DNA from: Alphaproteobacteria bacterium
GTDB taxonomy: Bacteria; Pseudomonadota; Alphaproteobacteria; JAUHZY01
DNA length: 64,000 nt
Assembly: GCA_030425825.1 (NCBI GenBank)
Contig: JAUHZY010000001.1
Coordinates: forward strand, 1,478,834 to 1,542,833
Direction: 5' to 3'
How positions within the stretch are numbered: the first letter of the stretch is position 1; every line of letters begins with the position of its first letter. Position numbers and translations under genes: made by a program. The notes under the pieces are model-generated. The model did not search any database. It saw only the letters and a list, made by a program, of their open reading frames with translations, and was not told the DNA's origin. Of the stretch, positions 46,466 to 56,420 are shown one piece after another.

Positions 46466-47484
46466 GAACTTGCTCCAGGCGTTCCTTTTGTGGTTGAGTA
46501 CTCAAAGTGAAGCGCAACTTCTGGATGAATATAGTGGTAAATATCATGTGCGGCAAGTGCTGCCTCTGAAAATCCACATAAAATCAGTTTTAATTTCTTC
46601 TCGTAATCAGCCACATCGCCAATGGCATAGATGCCTGGTGTGCTTGTGGCGCAGGTCGAAGGCACAGTTTCAATTGTGTTGCGCGTTAGGTTTAGACCCC
46701 ATTCAGCAATGGGACCAAGATCTGTTGCAAGGCCAAAAAACGGTAAAAGAGTATCTGCTTCAAGCGTTTTTTCATCACCATCAAGTGTTTTAACGATCAC
46801 CTTGCTGAGCACACCATCTGTACCTTCAAGGCCTGCAAGTTGGTAGGGAATAACCATCTCAATTTTACCAGCTTCTTCAAGCTGCTTCATTTTTTCAACA
46901 CTATCTGGTGCTGCGCGGAATTTGGGCCGACGATGGACAACCATGACATGCTCTGCAAGCTCGCTGAGTGAAAGGGCCCAGTCAACAGCAGAATCTCCAC
47001 CACCCGCAATGACAATGCGTTTGCCGCGGAATTTTTCACGCTCACGCACCATGTAAAAGACAGACTTTTCTTCGAAATCCTCAATCCCTTCTAAGGGAGG
47101 TCTTTTAGGGCCAAAAGCACCTGCACCTGCTGCAATAATAATAGCATGTGCGTCAATCACAGTGCCTTTTGATGTTGTGACACGCCACTTTCCGTCATCT
47201 TTTTTTTCTAGGCCAATAGCAGATTGACCAAGATGATATGTTGGTTTGAAGGGAGCCGCTTGTTCTTCTAGCTTTTCAATTAACTCGCCACCTGTAATTG
47301 TCGGCCAAGCAGGAATATCATAAATTGGTTTCTCAGGATACAGCGCGCTGCATTGACCACCAATATCACTTAATGCATCAATCACGTGACAGTTCAGCTT
47401 GACCATGCCACATTCAAACACAGCAAAAAGTCCAACCGGGCCGGCACCAATAATAATAACATCTGTTTCATATATACTAGACAT
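46462..47484 (-). CDS. Ferredoxin-NADP+ reductase, thioredoxin-reductase-like (YumC type)
   Basis: The protein has 340 residues. The FAD motif is VIIIGAGPVGLFAVF, the NADPH motif IVIAGGGDSAVDWAL, and the C-terminal FAD segment GIYAIGDVADY. It lacks the CxxC pair of true thioredoxin reductases, and the GGQCSALYPEKPIYDIP segment is typical of type 2 ferredoxin-NADP reductases. I chose ATG at 47484; a TTG at 47520 would lengthen it by 12 residues, and neither has a clear ribosome-binding site. It overlaps gmhA by 4 nt. Confidence 0.93.
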   Translation of the reverse strand: MSSIYETDVIIIGAGPVGLFAVFECGMVKLNCHVIDALSDIGGQCSALYPEKPIYDIPAWPTITGGELIEKLEEQAAPFKPTYHLGQSAIGLEKKDDGKWRVTTSKGTVIDAHAIIIAAGAGAFGPKRPPLEGIEDFEEKSVFYMVREREKFRGKRIVIAGGGDSAVDWALSLSELAEHVMVVHRRPKFRAAPDSVEKMKQLEEAGKIEMVIPYQLAGLEGTDGVLSKVIVKTLDGDEKTLEADTLLPFFGLATDLGPIAEWGLNLTRNTIETVPSTCATSTPGIYAIGDVADYEKKLKLILCGFSEAALAAHDIYHYIHPEVALHFEYSTTKGTPGASS

Positions 47485-47545
47485 AAGGGAAAGAATGCCT
47501 TTAATTGAAGGGGGATTCAAGTGAAAATCATAAGGTAGCGGTGCG

Positions 47546-48769
47546 ATGTCTGACTTTTTTAAGATCTATTTCAATAAACGGATCTTTCTGCTTGTTTTTC
47601 TGGGGGCTGCAAGTGGGTTGCCTTTACCTCTCACGTTATCAACATTGACAATTTGGATGGCAGAGTCTGGTGTGAGTAAAACGGCAATAGGTCTTTTTGC
47701 GTTGGCAGGTATGCCTTATGCATTAAAATTTCTTTGGGCTCCGGTTGTTGATAGCCTCAAAATTCCTTTCCTCACAAACTTACTTGGCAGAAGGCGTGCA
47801 TGGATCCTGATTTCACAAGCAATGTTGATCTTTTCTATTATTGGATTGGGATTGAGTAGTCCTTCTGTTGATCCAATGATGACAGGCGTTATGGCTCTTT
47901 TTGTTGCCTTCTCTTCAGCCACTCAAGATATTGTTTTAGATGCTTACCGTGTTGAAATATTGGAAGAACATCAATATGGGGCAGGGGCTGCTAGCTTCGT
48001 TTTTGGTTATCGATTGGGGATGTTAATTTCAGGTGCAGGCGCGCTTTATCTTGCGACCTACTTTAATTGGTCTGTTGTTTATTTTGTGATGGCGTTTGTT
48101 GTTTTTGCAGGTATGGTTGCCACTTTCATGGGGCCGCGCCCTCATGTTTTACCTTCTAAAAAAAGGACACATTGGCTGAAAGAAAGTGTGATTGATCCTT
48201 TTGTTGATTTTACGACGCGTCATAATTGGTGGTTTATCCTTTTGTTTGTTGTGGCTTATAAGCTAGGCGATGCTTTGGCAGGCATTATGTCGAATCCATT
48301 TTATTTAGAATTGGGCTTTGAGAAAATAGATATTGCTAATATTACGAAGGTTTTTGGTCTTGCGGCGACATTAATTGGTGGCTTTATCGGCGGATCAATG
48401 GTTGGCCGTTATGGTATTTATAAATCCCTTTTCATTTGTGGCATTTTGCAGATGGCTTCAAATTTGATGTTTGCAGTTTTGGCGGTGACCGGGAAAGATC
48501 TTGGTATTCTAACACTAACAATTGGGGTTGAAAATTTATCAGGCGGTATGGGAACAACAGCCTTCGTGGCCTATCTTTCTATGCTGTGTTCAAAACAATA
48601 CACAGCCACACAATATGCGCTTTTATCGGCACTCGCATCAATTGGCCGTACAATGCTTTCTTCCAGTGGGGGCGCCTTAGCAGACACCCTTAACTGGCCA
48701 TTATTCTTTGTACTTACAACCCTCATCGCCCTACCAGGCGTTTTGATGGTGAAGTGGCTGAGAAAGTAA
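47546..48769 (+). CDS. ampG: AmpG-like muropeptide permease (MFS)
   Basis: This 407-residue protein has about 12 membrane helices. The AmpG signatures are ASGLPLPLTLSTLTIWM near the start, PYALKFLWAPVVDS, and ATQDIVLDAYRVEIL. It imports anhydro-muropeptides released by lytic transglycosylases for recycling; mltA in the same window makes such products. It converges with glnA with a 1-nt gap. Confidence 0.88.
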   Translation: MSDFFKIYFNKRIFLLVFLGAASGLPLPLTLSTLTIWMAESGVSKTAIGLFALAGMPYALKFLWAPVVDSLKIPFLTNLLGRRRAWILISQAMLIFSIIGLGLSSPSVDPMMTGVMALFVAFSSATQDIVLDAYRVEILEEHQYGAGAASFVFGYRLGMLISGAGALYLATYFNWSVVYFVMAFVVFAGMVATFMGPRPHVLPSKKRTHWLKESVIDPFVDFTTRHNWWFILLFVVAYKLGDALAGIMSNPFYLELGFEKIDIANITKVFGLAATLIGGFIGGSMVGRYGIYKSLFICGILQMASNLMFAVLAVTGKDLGILTLTIGVENLSGGMGTTAFVAYLSMLCSKQYTATQYALLSALASIGRTMLSSSGGALADTLNWPLFFVLTTLIALPGVLMVKWLRK

Positions 48770-48770
48770 A

Positions 48771-50180
48771 CTAGCCGCTGTAATACATGTCGAACTCAAC
48801 AGGGTGAGGCGCATGCTCAAGGCGGATAACTTCTTCCATTTTCAAATTAATAAAGCTGTCAATCATAGCATCATTGAAAACGCCACCAGCTTTGAGGAAC
48901 TTGCGATCTTCATCTAAAGCGTTTAGTGCAGCACGTAGTGAATGACAAACTGTTGGAATCTTTTTGACTTCACGCTCTGGCAGGTCATAAAGATTCTTAT
49001 CCATTGCATCACCTGGATGAATTTTATTTTTAATACCATCAAGTCCAGCCATTAACAATGCTGAGAAAGCAATATAGGGATTTGCCATTGGGTCTGGGAA
49101 GCGCACCTCAAGACGCGTTGCTTTCTTATTCGTCACAATCGGAATGCGAATAGATGCTGAGCGGTTGCGTGAAGAGTATGCTAGCATGACAGGAGCTTCA
49201 TACCCTGGAACCAAACGCTTATAACTGTTTGTTGATGGGTTTGTGAAAGCATTCAAAGCCTTGGCATGCTTGATAATACCACCGATGTAGTAAAGTGCGG
49301 TGTCTGAAAGGTTTGCATACCCGTCACCAAGGAAAAGAGGTTTGTTTTTTTGCCACAGAGACATATGAACATGCATGCCTGATCCATTATCACCAAAAAT
49401 AGGTTTTGGCATAAAGGTTGCTGTTTTACCATATTCCATTGCAACATTATGAACGACATATTTGTATTTTTGGATGTTGTCGGCGCTGGTAACAAGCGTG
49501 TTAAATTTGATGCCGAGTTCATTTTGTGAGGGGGCTACTTCATGGTGGTGTTTCTCAGTCTCAACACCCATTTCTTCAAGTCGGCTCAACATTTCAGAGC
49601 GTATGTCGTGTGTTGAATCAAGCGGTGCAACAGGAACATAACCACTTTTGGGGCCAGGGCGATGGCCTGTGTTTGTACCTTCGTAATAACGACCGCTGTT
49701 ATAGGGTCCTTCTTCGTCATCAAGCTCATAGAATGTTGAATTTTGAGAGCATTCAAATGCCACGTGGTCGAAAAGAAAGAATTCTGCTTCTGGGCCGAAA
49801 TAGGCTGTATCTGCAATACCTGTATCCTTCATATATTCTTCGGCATATTTTGCGATAGAGCGTCCATCTTTGCGGTATTTTTCGCCTGTTGCAGGTTCCA
49901 TTACATCACAGTTCAGAATCAGTGTAGATTGGGCGGCGAAAGGACAAGGTATTGCTGTGCTAAGGTCTGGTTTAAGAATCATATCTGATTCATTGATCGT
50001 TTTCCATCCTGCGATGGACGACCCATCAAAGAAAATACCATTATCTAACGTTTCTGTGTCAATAGTACGAACATGCTGGGTAATATGTTGCCACATGCCT
50101 TTCGTATCAGTAAAACGAAAATCAACAAACTCAATCGAATGATCTTTAATCAGTTTGGAAATATACTTGGCGCTAGACAT
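48771..50180 (-). CDS. glnA: Glutamine synthetase type I
   Basis: This 469-residue enzyme assimilates ammonium into glutamine. The GSI motifs are [18 protein letters not shown], the ATP-binding [18 protein letters not shown] and the glutamate-site [15 protein letters not shown]. The adenylylation tyrosine is in [10 protein letters not shown] (about residue 397), so it is the GlnE-regulated beta form. I chose ATG at 50180 because GGGAG lies 7 nt upstream. glnB, often just upstream, is absent; tRNA-His is there instead. Confidence 0.97.
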   Translation of the reverse strand: MSSAKYISKLIKDHSIEFVDFRFTDTKGMWQHITQHVRTIDTETLDNGIFFDGSSIAGWKTINESDMILKPDLSTAIPCPFAAQSTLILNCDVMEPATGEKYRKDGRSIAKYAEEYMKDTGIADTAYFGPEAEFFLFDHVAFECSQNSTFYELDDEEGPYNSGRYYEGTNTGHRPGPKSGYVPVAPLDSTHDIRSEMLSRLEEMGVETEKHHHEVAPSQNELGIKFNTLVTSADNIQKYKYVVHNVAMEYGKTATFMPKPIFGDNGSGMHVHMSLWQKNKPLFLGDGYANLSDTALYYIGGIIKHAKALNAFTNPSTNSYKRLVPGYEAPVMLAYSSRNRSASIRIPIVTNKKATRLEVRFPDPMANPYIAFSALLMAGLDGIKNKIHPGDAMDKNLYDLPEREVKKIPTVCHSLRAALNALDEDRKFLKAGGVFNDAMIDSFINLKMEEVIRLEHAPHPVEFDMYYSG

Positions 50181-50301
50181 GATGAACTCCCGTGATAGAA
50201 AAGCGTTAAGAAACAATAGATTAAACACTGTTTGCGCGCCAAAAAAAAACCCTGGCTCACGGGATTTAAGAATATCATTACTAAAAGATATAAATCAACA
50301 A

Positions 50302-50330
50302 TTGAATTTTATTTTTTTATTTTGTATCCT
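50302..50330 (+). promoter_or_regulatory. Promoter for tRNA-His
   Basis: TTGAAT and TATCCT are separated by 17 nt. The expected start site falls a few bases before the mature 5' end of the tRNA. Confidence 0.55.
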
Positions 50331-50344
50331 CCACGTCCTTATAT

Positions 50345-50422
50345 GGCGGGTGTAGCTCAGTTGGTTAGAGCGCTGGTTTGTGGTACCGGAGGCCGTGGGT
50401 TCAAATCCCATCATTCGCCCCA
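50345..50422 (+). tRNA. tRNA-His (GTG anticodon), with encoded G-1 and C73
   Basis: A full cloverleaf forms with acceptor GCGGGTG paired with CATTCGC (two G-U pairs), D-arm GCTC..GAGC, anticodon loop TTGTGGT (GTG), T-loop TTCAAAT and encoded CCA. An extra G (50345) pairs with C73, the standard histidine identity element. A run of six T follows the CCA. Confidence 0.96.
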
Positions 50423-50431
50423 TTTTTTGAC

Positions 50432-50470
50432 TTCTGTTCCACGATTGAAAGTAGAACCGTGGAAACAGAA
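50432..50470. terminator. Long hairpin between tRNA-His and the RTX gene
   Basis: TTCTGTTCCACG pairs with CGTGGAAACAGAA (one bulge) around a 14-nt loop, between two convergent transcripts. Neither strand has a T run directly after the stem, so it is not a textbook rho-independent terminator, though the T run after the tRNA CCA lies just before it. Confidence 0.45.
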
Positions 50471-50480
50471 ATCCAGAATC

Positions 50481-53400
50481 TTACAGAACTTCACCATTCC
50501 ATAAAATGCGGTAGTCATCAAATGTTTCCGCAAATTCACGCAAATTCATTGTTTGGAAATTATCGATCCAGTCTTCAACAATAACATTTGCATGATCATA
50601 ACCATCCAGATCAATCTTGAATCCTTCATCAGTTTTCTCAACCATGACATGCTCTGCTGAATAAAGCTCTGCATCATAAACGGTAAATTGCGTGCCATCT
50701 CCTAGGTCAATTAGTTCTTCAGTCATTTTCCAAGCGACATCATCCATGTTGAAAGCAATTTCATCACCATCCCACTTATTATATTGAATGCGTGTTTCAA
50801 AATCGTTTTCAATTCTTAAAAGGGAATTTGTCGTATCTGCATTGCCATGATGATCCGTGCCGCCGTGATCGATGTTGTTTGTAAAATCAATTTCGACTTC
50901 ACGAGACCCACCAAAGACATAAGTATCTGCCCCACGACCAGCATTTAGATTATTGATACCCTCCACATCACCAAGTGTATCATCGCCATCGCCACCATGA
51001 AGATAATCATTGCCTTCTTCACCCCATAGTAGGTCATTGCCATCTTCACCGCCATTGACGTGATCATCCCCTTTGCCGCCCTTTAATGTATCGTCTCCAC
51101 GGCCGCCATCAAGGATATCATTGCCTTGGTCTCCTTCAATGTGGTCGTTCCCACGTTGACCGTAAAGCATATCATCGCCATCAAAGCCATCGATTTCATC
51201 ATCGCCTCGACCACCATAAATAGAATCTTGACCCTGGCCACCGAGAAGTCCATCGTTTCCTGCCTCACCAAATATCATGTTTTGCTCTGCGTCACCATGA
51301 ACTATATCATCGCCATCGCCGCCGAAAATAGTATCAAATCCTTTTTCGGTTCCGCCGAATCCAACGCCAAACCAGTCATCGCCATCGCCACCTTTCATCA
51401 AGTCGCTGCCTTCACCGCCAAAGAGAATGTCCGCACCGTCGCCACCATCAAGGTAATCATCTCCTTCACCGCCTTTGAGAGCATCGAAATTCCGCCCACC
51501 AAATAAGCTATCGTCACCATTGCCGCCGTCTAGTTCGGCATAGTTTTTATCGTTTTGCGCCGTTCGACTTGTTTCAAATAACAAGTCTTCAAGATTATCC
51601 TGATACGTATCAATAAGGTCGTGCATATCAGCTTCGAACTGCTCTGTTGTGTAGCTAGGCTCTTCGTCGACCATCATGATATCCTCATCTCTGCTTTTAA
51701 CGGTCAGCATGGGCGCAGAGCTAATCAGTTGAATAGAACCAAGTTCAAGTTCGCGGTCTGTCCAGTCATTATTAGTAGCTGGGAAGGGCATTGTTGAGAA
51801 AGGTTGTATGGATATATTACTATTTCCAAAGCCAATTGTTGGTGTATTAGAGACGCTGAGTGGGCCCTCTGTTTCAAACTTGTCAAGAACGTCTTGAAGG
51901 TTTGCGATAAAATCATCCGTCAAGTTAACCATGTCTTCACCACCGCGGAAACTGCCGACCTCTGAGAGATCGCGTGCTTCTGCGCGCAGTACATCATCAC
52001 CATCATCACCAAAGATTGTGTCATAACCATCTTCACCATTAATGACATCGTTGCCGCGTCCACCACGAATCAAGTCATCTCCACGACCACCGAAAATAGT
52101 ATCCATACCATTGCCACCATCAATCGAGTCATTCTCTTCTGAGAAGAAAGTTCGAACACGATCACTTACATCTTGATAGTCTGATAAAGTGTTTTTGATT
52201 TGTTCGATGAATGTTTGAGAAGACCCGCTTTCTAAAAGCCCTGTAAAGGTCTTTATGTTGTCTAGGAAATTAGAGTTTGCTTCAAAAATCCAGTCAACTG
52301 AAGGATCAACAACTGTACCAAAAGTATGGTCAATGGGTGTATCTCCATGAATGAGATCATTCCCATTATTTCCATGAAGGGCGTCGCTTCCTTCATTTCC
52401 TTCGATCGTATCGTCACCTTTACCGCCATCAACGAAATCACCACCTTCACCTCCCTCGACGAGGTCATCGCCTTTGCCACCAAGAACGCTATCGAAGTCT
52501 GTTCCGCCATAAATATGGTCGTCACCATTGCCGCCGTCCAGTGTGTTGTGGCCGTTGCGTTCGATAATAACATCATCACCATTGCCAGCATTCACATAAT
52601 CATCACCTTCTTGTCCGCCAATGTAATCATCGCCGTTGCCTGCTATGATTGTGTCATGCCCTTCGCCGCCAAGAATATTATCGTCACCTGCGCCTGTTTT
52701 GATGTTGTCGTTCCCAGCATTACCGTCGACAATATTGTCGCCGCGCATATCTTTGATGTCGTCGTCATCGTTACCGCCGTCTAGTGTGTCATCACCGTGC
52801 CCACCACGCATGACATCATTGCCATTGCCGCCAAAAATATAATCATCTTCTTGATTGCCGCGAAGTGTGTCATGACCAATGCCGCCATGTAGTGAGTCTT
52901 CACCAAATCCACCTTTGATATTGTCGTCACCATCATTGCCGTAAAGGTTGTCATCACCTTCACCACCATTAATGACATCGTTATCTTTTCCGCCAATTGC
53001 TAGGTCGTTTCCATCGCCACCGTTGATGATGTCGTTTCCATCATTGCCATATAAGTCATCATCGTCTTGACCACCATCGATTTTATCATTTCCGTTGCCG
53101 CCGCGAATGACGTCATCATCTTGGCCCCCTTGCAAAACATCATTACCATCATTGCCTTCCAATGTGTCGTTGCCGCGATCGCCCATAATACGATCATCGC
53201 CATTTCCGCCCACGGCTATATCATCGCCTCGCTGACCATTCATGGTATCGTTGTCATCGCCACCGGCCATTGTATCGTCGCCGTATCCACCTCTGATTTT
53301 ATCTTCACCATTGCCGCCAAGGACAATGTCATCACCATCATTACCATTCAGGTTGTCACTGCCATCACCGCCCTGCATTGAATCATCACCTTCGCCGCCG

Positions 53401-54539
53401 AACATGGCATCGTCACCATCACCACCATCCAGAACATCTTCGTCACGACCACCTTGAAGCGCATCATTTCCTTCGCCGCCAAGTAAAGTGTCCTGGTCAC
53501 GACCGCCATCAATCACATCATTCCCTTCGTTTCCTAAGATGATATCTTGTCCACGATCTCCCAGTATCGTGTCATTTCCTTGGTTCCCTTCAATTGAATC
53601 ATTACCATCTGCACCGCGTAGAGAGTCATTGCCGTACCCGCCTTTAATAACATCATCTTCTGGGCGGCCATAAACATAATCATCACCATCTTTTGCATCA
53701 ATAAAGTCTTTGTTCTTTGTGCCGATAATTCGATTGTCAAAATTGTCTCCTTGCACAACATTAAAGTCGCTGAGGTTTTGGTCAAAAATATCAGGGGCTT
53801 CATCTGTGAAGTTTTCATTTTCATTCACAGGAAATATGTTGCCGAGATTATCCGTTTTTTCTTGTGGTCCCAGGTGATACTGCCAATAAGCTTCGGGCAC
53901 ACCATTTGCTTCGACAGTATTGATATTAAAGTACTGGTTATTCTCTACAGTTGTTTGTAATTCAGGATGACCTTGTAACCCTAGGTTAATTTCAATTTCA
54001 TGCGTACCAACTTCGATGTTGAAAGTTGCTTTCTCGCTCGGCGCATCAAGGGTATCGAAAGTAATGTCATCGTGATCAACTTTGGCACGGAAAATTTCTT
54101 GGATTTGACCATTTTCAGTTGCAATAACAGTATGTGCAATAGACCTGCCTTCAACGTATTGTGACATCATGAAATACTGTCCATCAGCAAGATCACTGTC
54201 CATTTTATCTACAAGAGAAGATGCTTCATCTAAACGTGACCAATAGGTAACCATTTCGTTTTCTTGTGGCGCTTCAGGTGTGTAGAAAACAACATGCATT
54301 GGACCATGGATGGCGCCGTAATCTGTTCCCATATAGTCAAAAATAATTGTTTCAGGATTTAGGTTTCCTTTAATGATTTCTTCTGCGCCTGCCTGACTTA
54401 TTGTTTTTGCTTGTCCAGGAAGATTGGAGACAATCGCAATTTCGCTTGTATAAAAATCTTGTTCTCTATCAAGGAGCTGTGTTGCATAATTGTATGTTGT
54501 AGGGTCAATTTCAAATGAGGCACGTTGATTTGCTGGCAT
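50481..54539 (-). CDS. Large RTX-repeat (haemolysin-type calcium-binding) protein
   Basis: This acidic protein has 1352 residues. Residues 1-265 are a non-repetitive N-terminal domain with no recognised fold or signal peptide. Nonapeptide GGxGxDxLx repeats fill about 270-731, 803-851 and 1003-1200, separated by two unrelated inserts (about 731-803 and 851-1003). Residues 1200-1352 are a non-repetitive C-terminal region. The repeats form calcium-binding beta-rolls, and such proteins are normally exported by type I secretion through an uncleaved C-terminal signal. No ABC exporter, membrane fusion protein or TolC gene is in the window. I see no catalytic motif (no HExxH protease or GxSxG lipase). 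It may be an adhesin, surface-layer or other extracellular protein. Confidence 0.88.
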   Translation of the reverse strand: MPANQRASFEIDPTTYNYATQLLDREQDFYTSEIAIVSNLPGQAKTISQAGAEEIIKGNLNPETIIFDYMGTDYGAIHGPMHVVFYTPEAPQENEMVTYWSRLDEASSLVDKMDSDLADGQYFMMSQYVEGRSIAHTVIATENGQIQEIFRAKVDHDDITFDTLDAPSEKATFNIEVGTHEIEINLGLQGHPELQTTVENNQYFNINTVEANGVPEAYWQYHLGPQEKTDNLGNIFPVNENENFTDEAPDIFDQNLSDFNVVQGDNFDNRIIGTKNKDFIDAKDGDDYVYGRPEDDVIKGGYGNDSLRGADGNDSIEGNQGNDTILGDRGQDIILGNEGNDVIDGGRDQDTLLGGEGNDALQGGRDEDVLDGGDGDDAMFGGEGDDSMQGGDGSDNLNGNDGDDIVLGGNGEDKIRGGYGDDTMAGGDDNDTMNGQRGDDIAVGGNGDDRIMGDRGNDTLEGNDGNDVLQGGQDDDVIRGGNGNDKIDGGQDDDDLYGNDGNDIINGGDGNDLAIGGKDNDVINGGEGDDNLYGNDGDDNIKGGFGEDSLHGGIGHDTLRGNQEDDYIFGGNGNDVMRGGHGDDTLDGGNDDDDIKDMRGDNIVDGNAGNDNIKTGAGDDNILGGEGHDTIIAGNGDDYIGGQEGDDYVNAGNGDDVIIERNGHNTLDGGNGDDHIYGGTDFDSVLGGKGDDLVEGGEGGDFVDGGKGDDTIEGNEGSDALHGNNGNDLIHGDTPIDHTFGTVVDPSVDWIFEANSNFLDNIKTFTGLLESGSSQTFIEQIKNTLSDYQDVSDRVRTFFSEENDSIDGGNGMDTIFGGRGDDLIRGGRGNDVINGEDGYDTIFGDDGDDVLRAEARDLSEVGSFRGGEDMVNLTDDFIANLQDVLDKFETEGPLSVSNTPTIGFGNSNISIQPFSTMPFPATNNDWTDRELELGSIQLISSAPMLTVKSRDEDIMMVDEEPSYTTEQFEADMHDLIDTYQDNLEDLLFETSRTAQNDKNYAELDGGNGDDSLFGGRNFDALKGGEGDDYLDGGDGADILFGGEGSDLMKGGDGDDWFGVGFGGTEKGFDTIFGGDGDDIVHGDAEQNMIFGEAGNDGLLGGQGQDSIYGGRGDDEIDGFDGDDMLYGQRGNDHIEGDQGNDILDGGRGDDTLKGGKGDDHVNGGEDGNDLLWGEEGNDYLHGGDGDDTLGDVEGINNLNAGRGADTYVFGGSREVEIDFTNNIDHGGTDHHGNADTTNSLLRIENDFETRIQYNKWDGDEIAFNMDDVAWKMTEELIDLGDGTQFTVYDAELYSAEHVMVEKTDEGFKIDLDGYDHANVIVEDWIDNFQTMNLREFAETFDDYRILWNGEVL
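50930..53740 (-). repeat. Tandem RTX nonapeptide-coding repeats (three blocks)
   Basis: The DNA repeats a degenerate 27-bp unit (9 codons) encoding GGxGxDxLx, with frequent ATCATC/CACC runs on the plus strand. Two non-repetitive inserts interrupt it, at about 52130-52345 and 51535-51985. The periodicity also produces long false frames on the opposite strand. Confidence 0.85.
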
Positions 54540-54640
54540 TTTGGTTTTTCCTTTATATTAGTTTGTATTAAATTTTTTTAGGCCTTCTCTATTGTTGTGT
54601 GTACAAATGCAATTGTTGTGCCAATTCAAGGTTTTATCTG

Positions 54641-54808
54641 ATGTATAAGTTGCCAAAAGATCTACAGAAAAAGATATTGAAAATATTAGTAATAAAAATA
54701 CTTGCGGTAATAACCATATTTTATTTATGGTTTTCGCCAAGCGATCGTATTAAGGTGACAGAAGATAAGTTAGAAGAAGTTTATTTTCTGAAAAACCATA
54801 AACATTAA
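54641..54808 (+). CDS. cydP: CydP-like small subunit of cytochrome bd oxidase
   Basis: This 55-residue protein reads LPKDLQKKILKILVIKILAV then one membrane helix with FYLWFSPSDR, the pattern of the CydP family (a basic amphipathic start, one helix, then FSP). It lies 25 nt before cydA. I chose ATG at 54641; a frame extension to 54599 lacks family similarity. The assignment rests on the motif and the position before cydAB. Confidence 0.75.
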   Translation: MYKLPKDLQKKILKILVIKILAVITIFYLWFSPSDRIKVTEDKLEEVYFLKNHKH

Positions 54809-54833
54809 GTAATCAAAATTAAGGACTTTAAAG

Positions 54834-56420
54834 ATGCTGGATTTATCAGTTGTTGAGCTATCAAGGCTTCAGTTTGGCGTGACGGCAATGTATCATTTTC
54901 TCTTTGTTCCACTGACATTGGGACTGATTTGGATTATTGCAATTATGGAGAGCGTCTATGTCATGACAGGGCGTGAAATCTGGAAGCAAATGGTTAAATT
55001 CTGGGGCGCTTTATTTGGGATTAATTTTGCTATGGGGGTCGCCACAGGGATCACGATGGAGTTTCAGTTTGGGATGAACTGGGCATATTATTCGCATTAT
55101 GTTGGGGATATTTTTGGTGTGCCATTGGCGATTGAAGGTTTAATGGCCTTTTTCTTGGAAGCAACCTTTGTGGGGCTCTTTTTCTTTGGGTGGGAGCGTC
55201 TCTCAAAAGTACAGCACATGGTGGTGACATGGTTTCTGGCATTAGGAACAAACCTTTCAGCACTGTGGATTCTTATTGCAAATGGTTGGATGCAGAATCC
55301 TGTGGGATCAGCCTTTAATCCTGAAACAATGCGGATGGAGCTTACGTCTTTATGGGAGGTTTTCTTTAACCCTGTTTCTCAAGCAAAGTTTGTTCATACA
55401 GTCAGTGCAGGTTATGTGACGGGCGCAATGTTTGTGTTGTCAATTAGCGCCCTTTATTTGTTGCGTGGGAAGCATAAAGACTTGGCAATCCGCTCAATGA
55501 CTGTTGCAGCAAGTTTTGGGCTGGCCTCGGTCTTATCTGTTGTTGTGCTTGGTGATGAGAGTGGATATTCCACAACTGAACATCAGAAAATGAAACTCGC
55601 TGCCATTGAGGCGATGTGGGAAACGGAAGAAGCACCTGCAAGCTTTACGCTTTTCGGTATTCCAGATATGGAAGCGCAAGAAACACATTACGAGGTAAAA
55701 GTGCCATGGATGTTAGGGTTGATGGCAACACGCTCTCTTGACCAGCAGCTTCCAGGAATCAAGGATCTTGTAGAAAGTGCTAAAGGGCGCATTGAGAACG
55801 GTCAGATCGCTTATGGGGCCTTACAAAAATTACGCAAAGACAAGAGTGACCAAGAGGCAAGAAAAGTTTTTGCGCAGCATAAGGATGATTTAGGTCATGG
55901 CTTGCTGCTGAAGAAGTTTGTTGATGATCCAACAACAGCAACAGCCAAGCATGTTGAGTTGGCCGCGCAAGAGACAGTACCACATGTTCCTTCTTTGTTC
56001 TGGGCCTTTCGTATTATGGTCGGGTGTGGCTTGGCAATGGTTCTGCTTTTTGGGTATGCATTTTATCTTTCGGCAAAGCGCCGATTAACAGAAAAAAAGT
56101 GGTTTTTACGCGTTGCTTTATGGAGTCTGCCGATGCCATGGATTGCGATACAACTTGGATGGTGGGTTGCAGAGCATGGTCGTCAGCCTTGGGTTATTGA
56201 GGGTGTGATGCCAACATTCTTGGGCGCATCTTCTGTTGCAACGTCACAAGTTTGGTTTAGTTTGATTGGTTTTGTCGTCTTTTATTCAGCGCTGCTGATT
56301 GTTGATGTGTATTTGATGGTGAAATATATCAATCTCGGCCCGAATGCTTTTGCCGAGAAAAAGCCTGTGAAGGCGGCGCCAAAGAAAAAAATAACCTCTA
56401 AAAAAGGAGCCAAGAAATGA
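54834..56420 (+). CDS. cydA: Cytochrome bd ubiquinol oxidase subunit I
   Basis: This 528-residue membrane subunit carries the haems and oxidises quinol. The N-terminal RLQFGVTAMYHFLFVPLTLG has the haem-ligand histidine (about 21). The quinol-binding Q-loop (about 245-375, starting HYEVKVPWMLG) is of the long E. coli-type. The C-terminal GWWVAEHGRQPW is the family signature. The enzyme has high oxygen affinity and supports respiration at low oxygen. It overlaps cydB by 4 nt. A lysine-rich tail ends the protein. Confidence 0.98.
   Translation: MLDLSVVELSRLQFGVTAMYHFLFVPLTLGLIWIIAIMESVYVMTGREIWKQMVKFWGALFGINFAMGVATGITMEFQFGMNWAYYSHYVGDIFGVPLAIEGLMAFFLEATFVGLFFFGWERLSKVQHMVVTWFLALGTNLSALWILIANGWMQNPVGSAFNPETMRMELTSLWEVFFNPVSQAKFVHTVSAGYVTGAMFVLSISALYLLRGKHKDLAIRSMTVAASFGLASVLSVVVLGDESGYSTTEHQKMKLAAIEAMWETEEAPASFTLFGIPDMEAQETHYEVKVPWMLGLMATRSLDQQLPGIKDLVESAKGRIENGQIAYGALQKLRKDKSDQEARKVFAQHKDDLGHGLLLKKFVDDPTTATAKHVELAAQETVPHVPSLFWAFRIMVGCGLAMVLLFGYAFYLSAKRRLTEKKWFLRVALWSLPMPWIAIQLGWWVAEHGRQPWVIEGVMPTFLGASSVATSQVWFSLIGFVVFYSALLIVDVYLMVKYINLGPNAFAEKKPVKAAPKKKITSKKGAKK

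Noticed and set aside
50235..50241. TGGCGCG upstream of glnA, resembling a sigma54 -24 element
   Set aside because: No TTGC-type -12 element at the required spacing.
52326..52784. Long frames on the plus strand opposite the RTX gene
   Set aside because: They mirror the 27-bp repeat periodicity and have low-complexity products; the minus-strand RTX frame explains the region.
50930..53740. Periodic DNA considered as a CRISPR-like or minisatellite array
   Set aside because: No constant repeat with unique spacers. The period is nine codons and encodes RTX nonapeptides.
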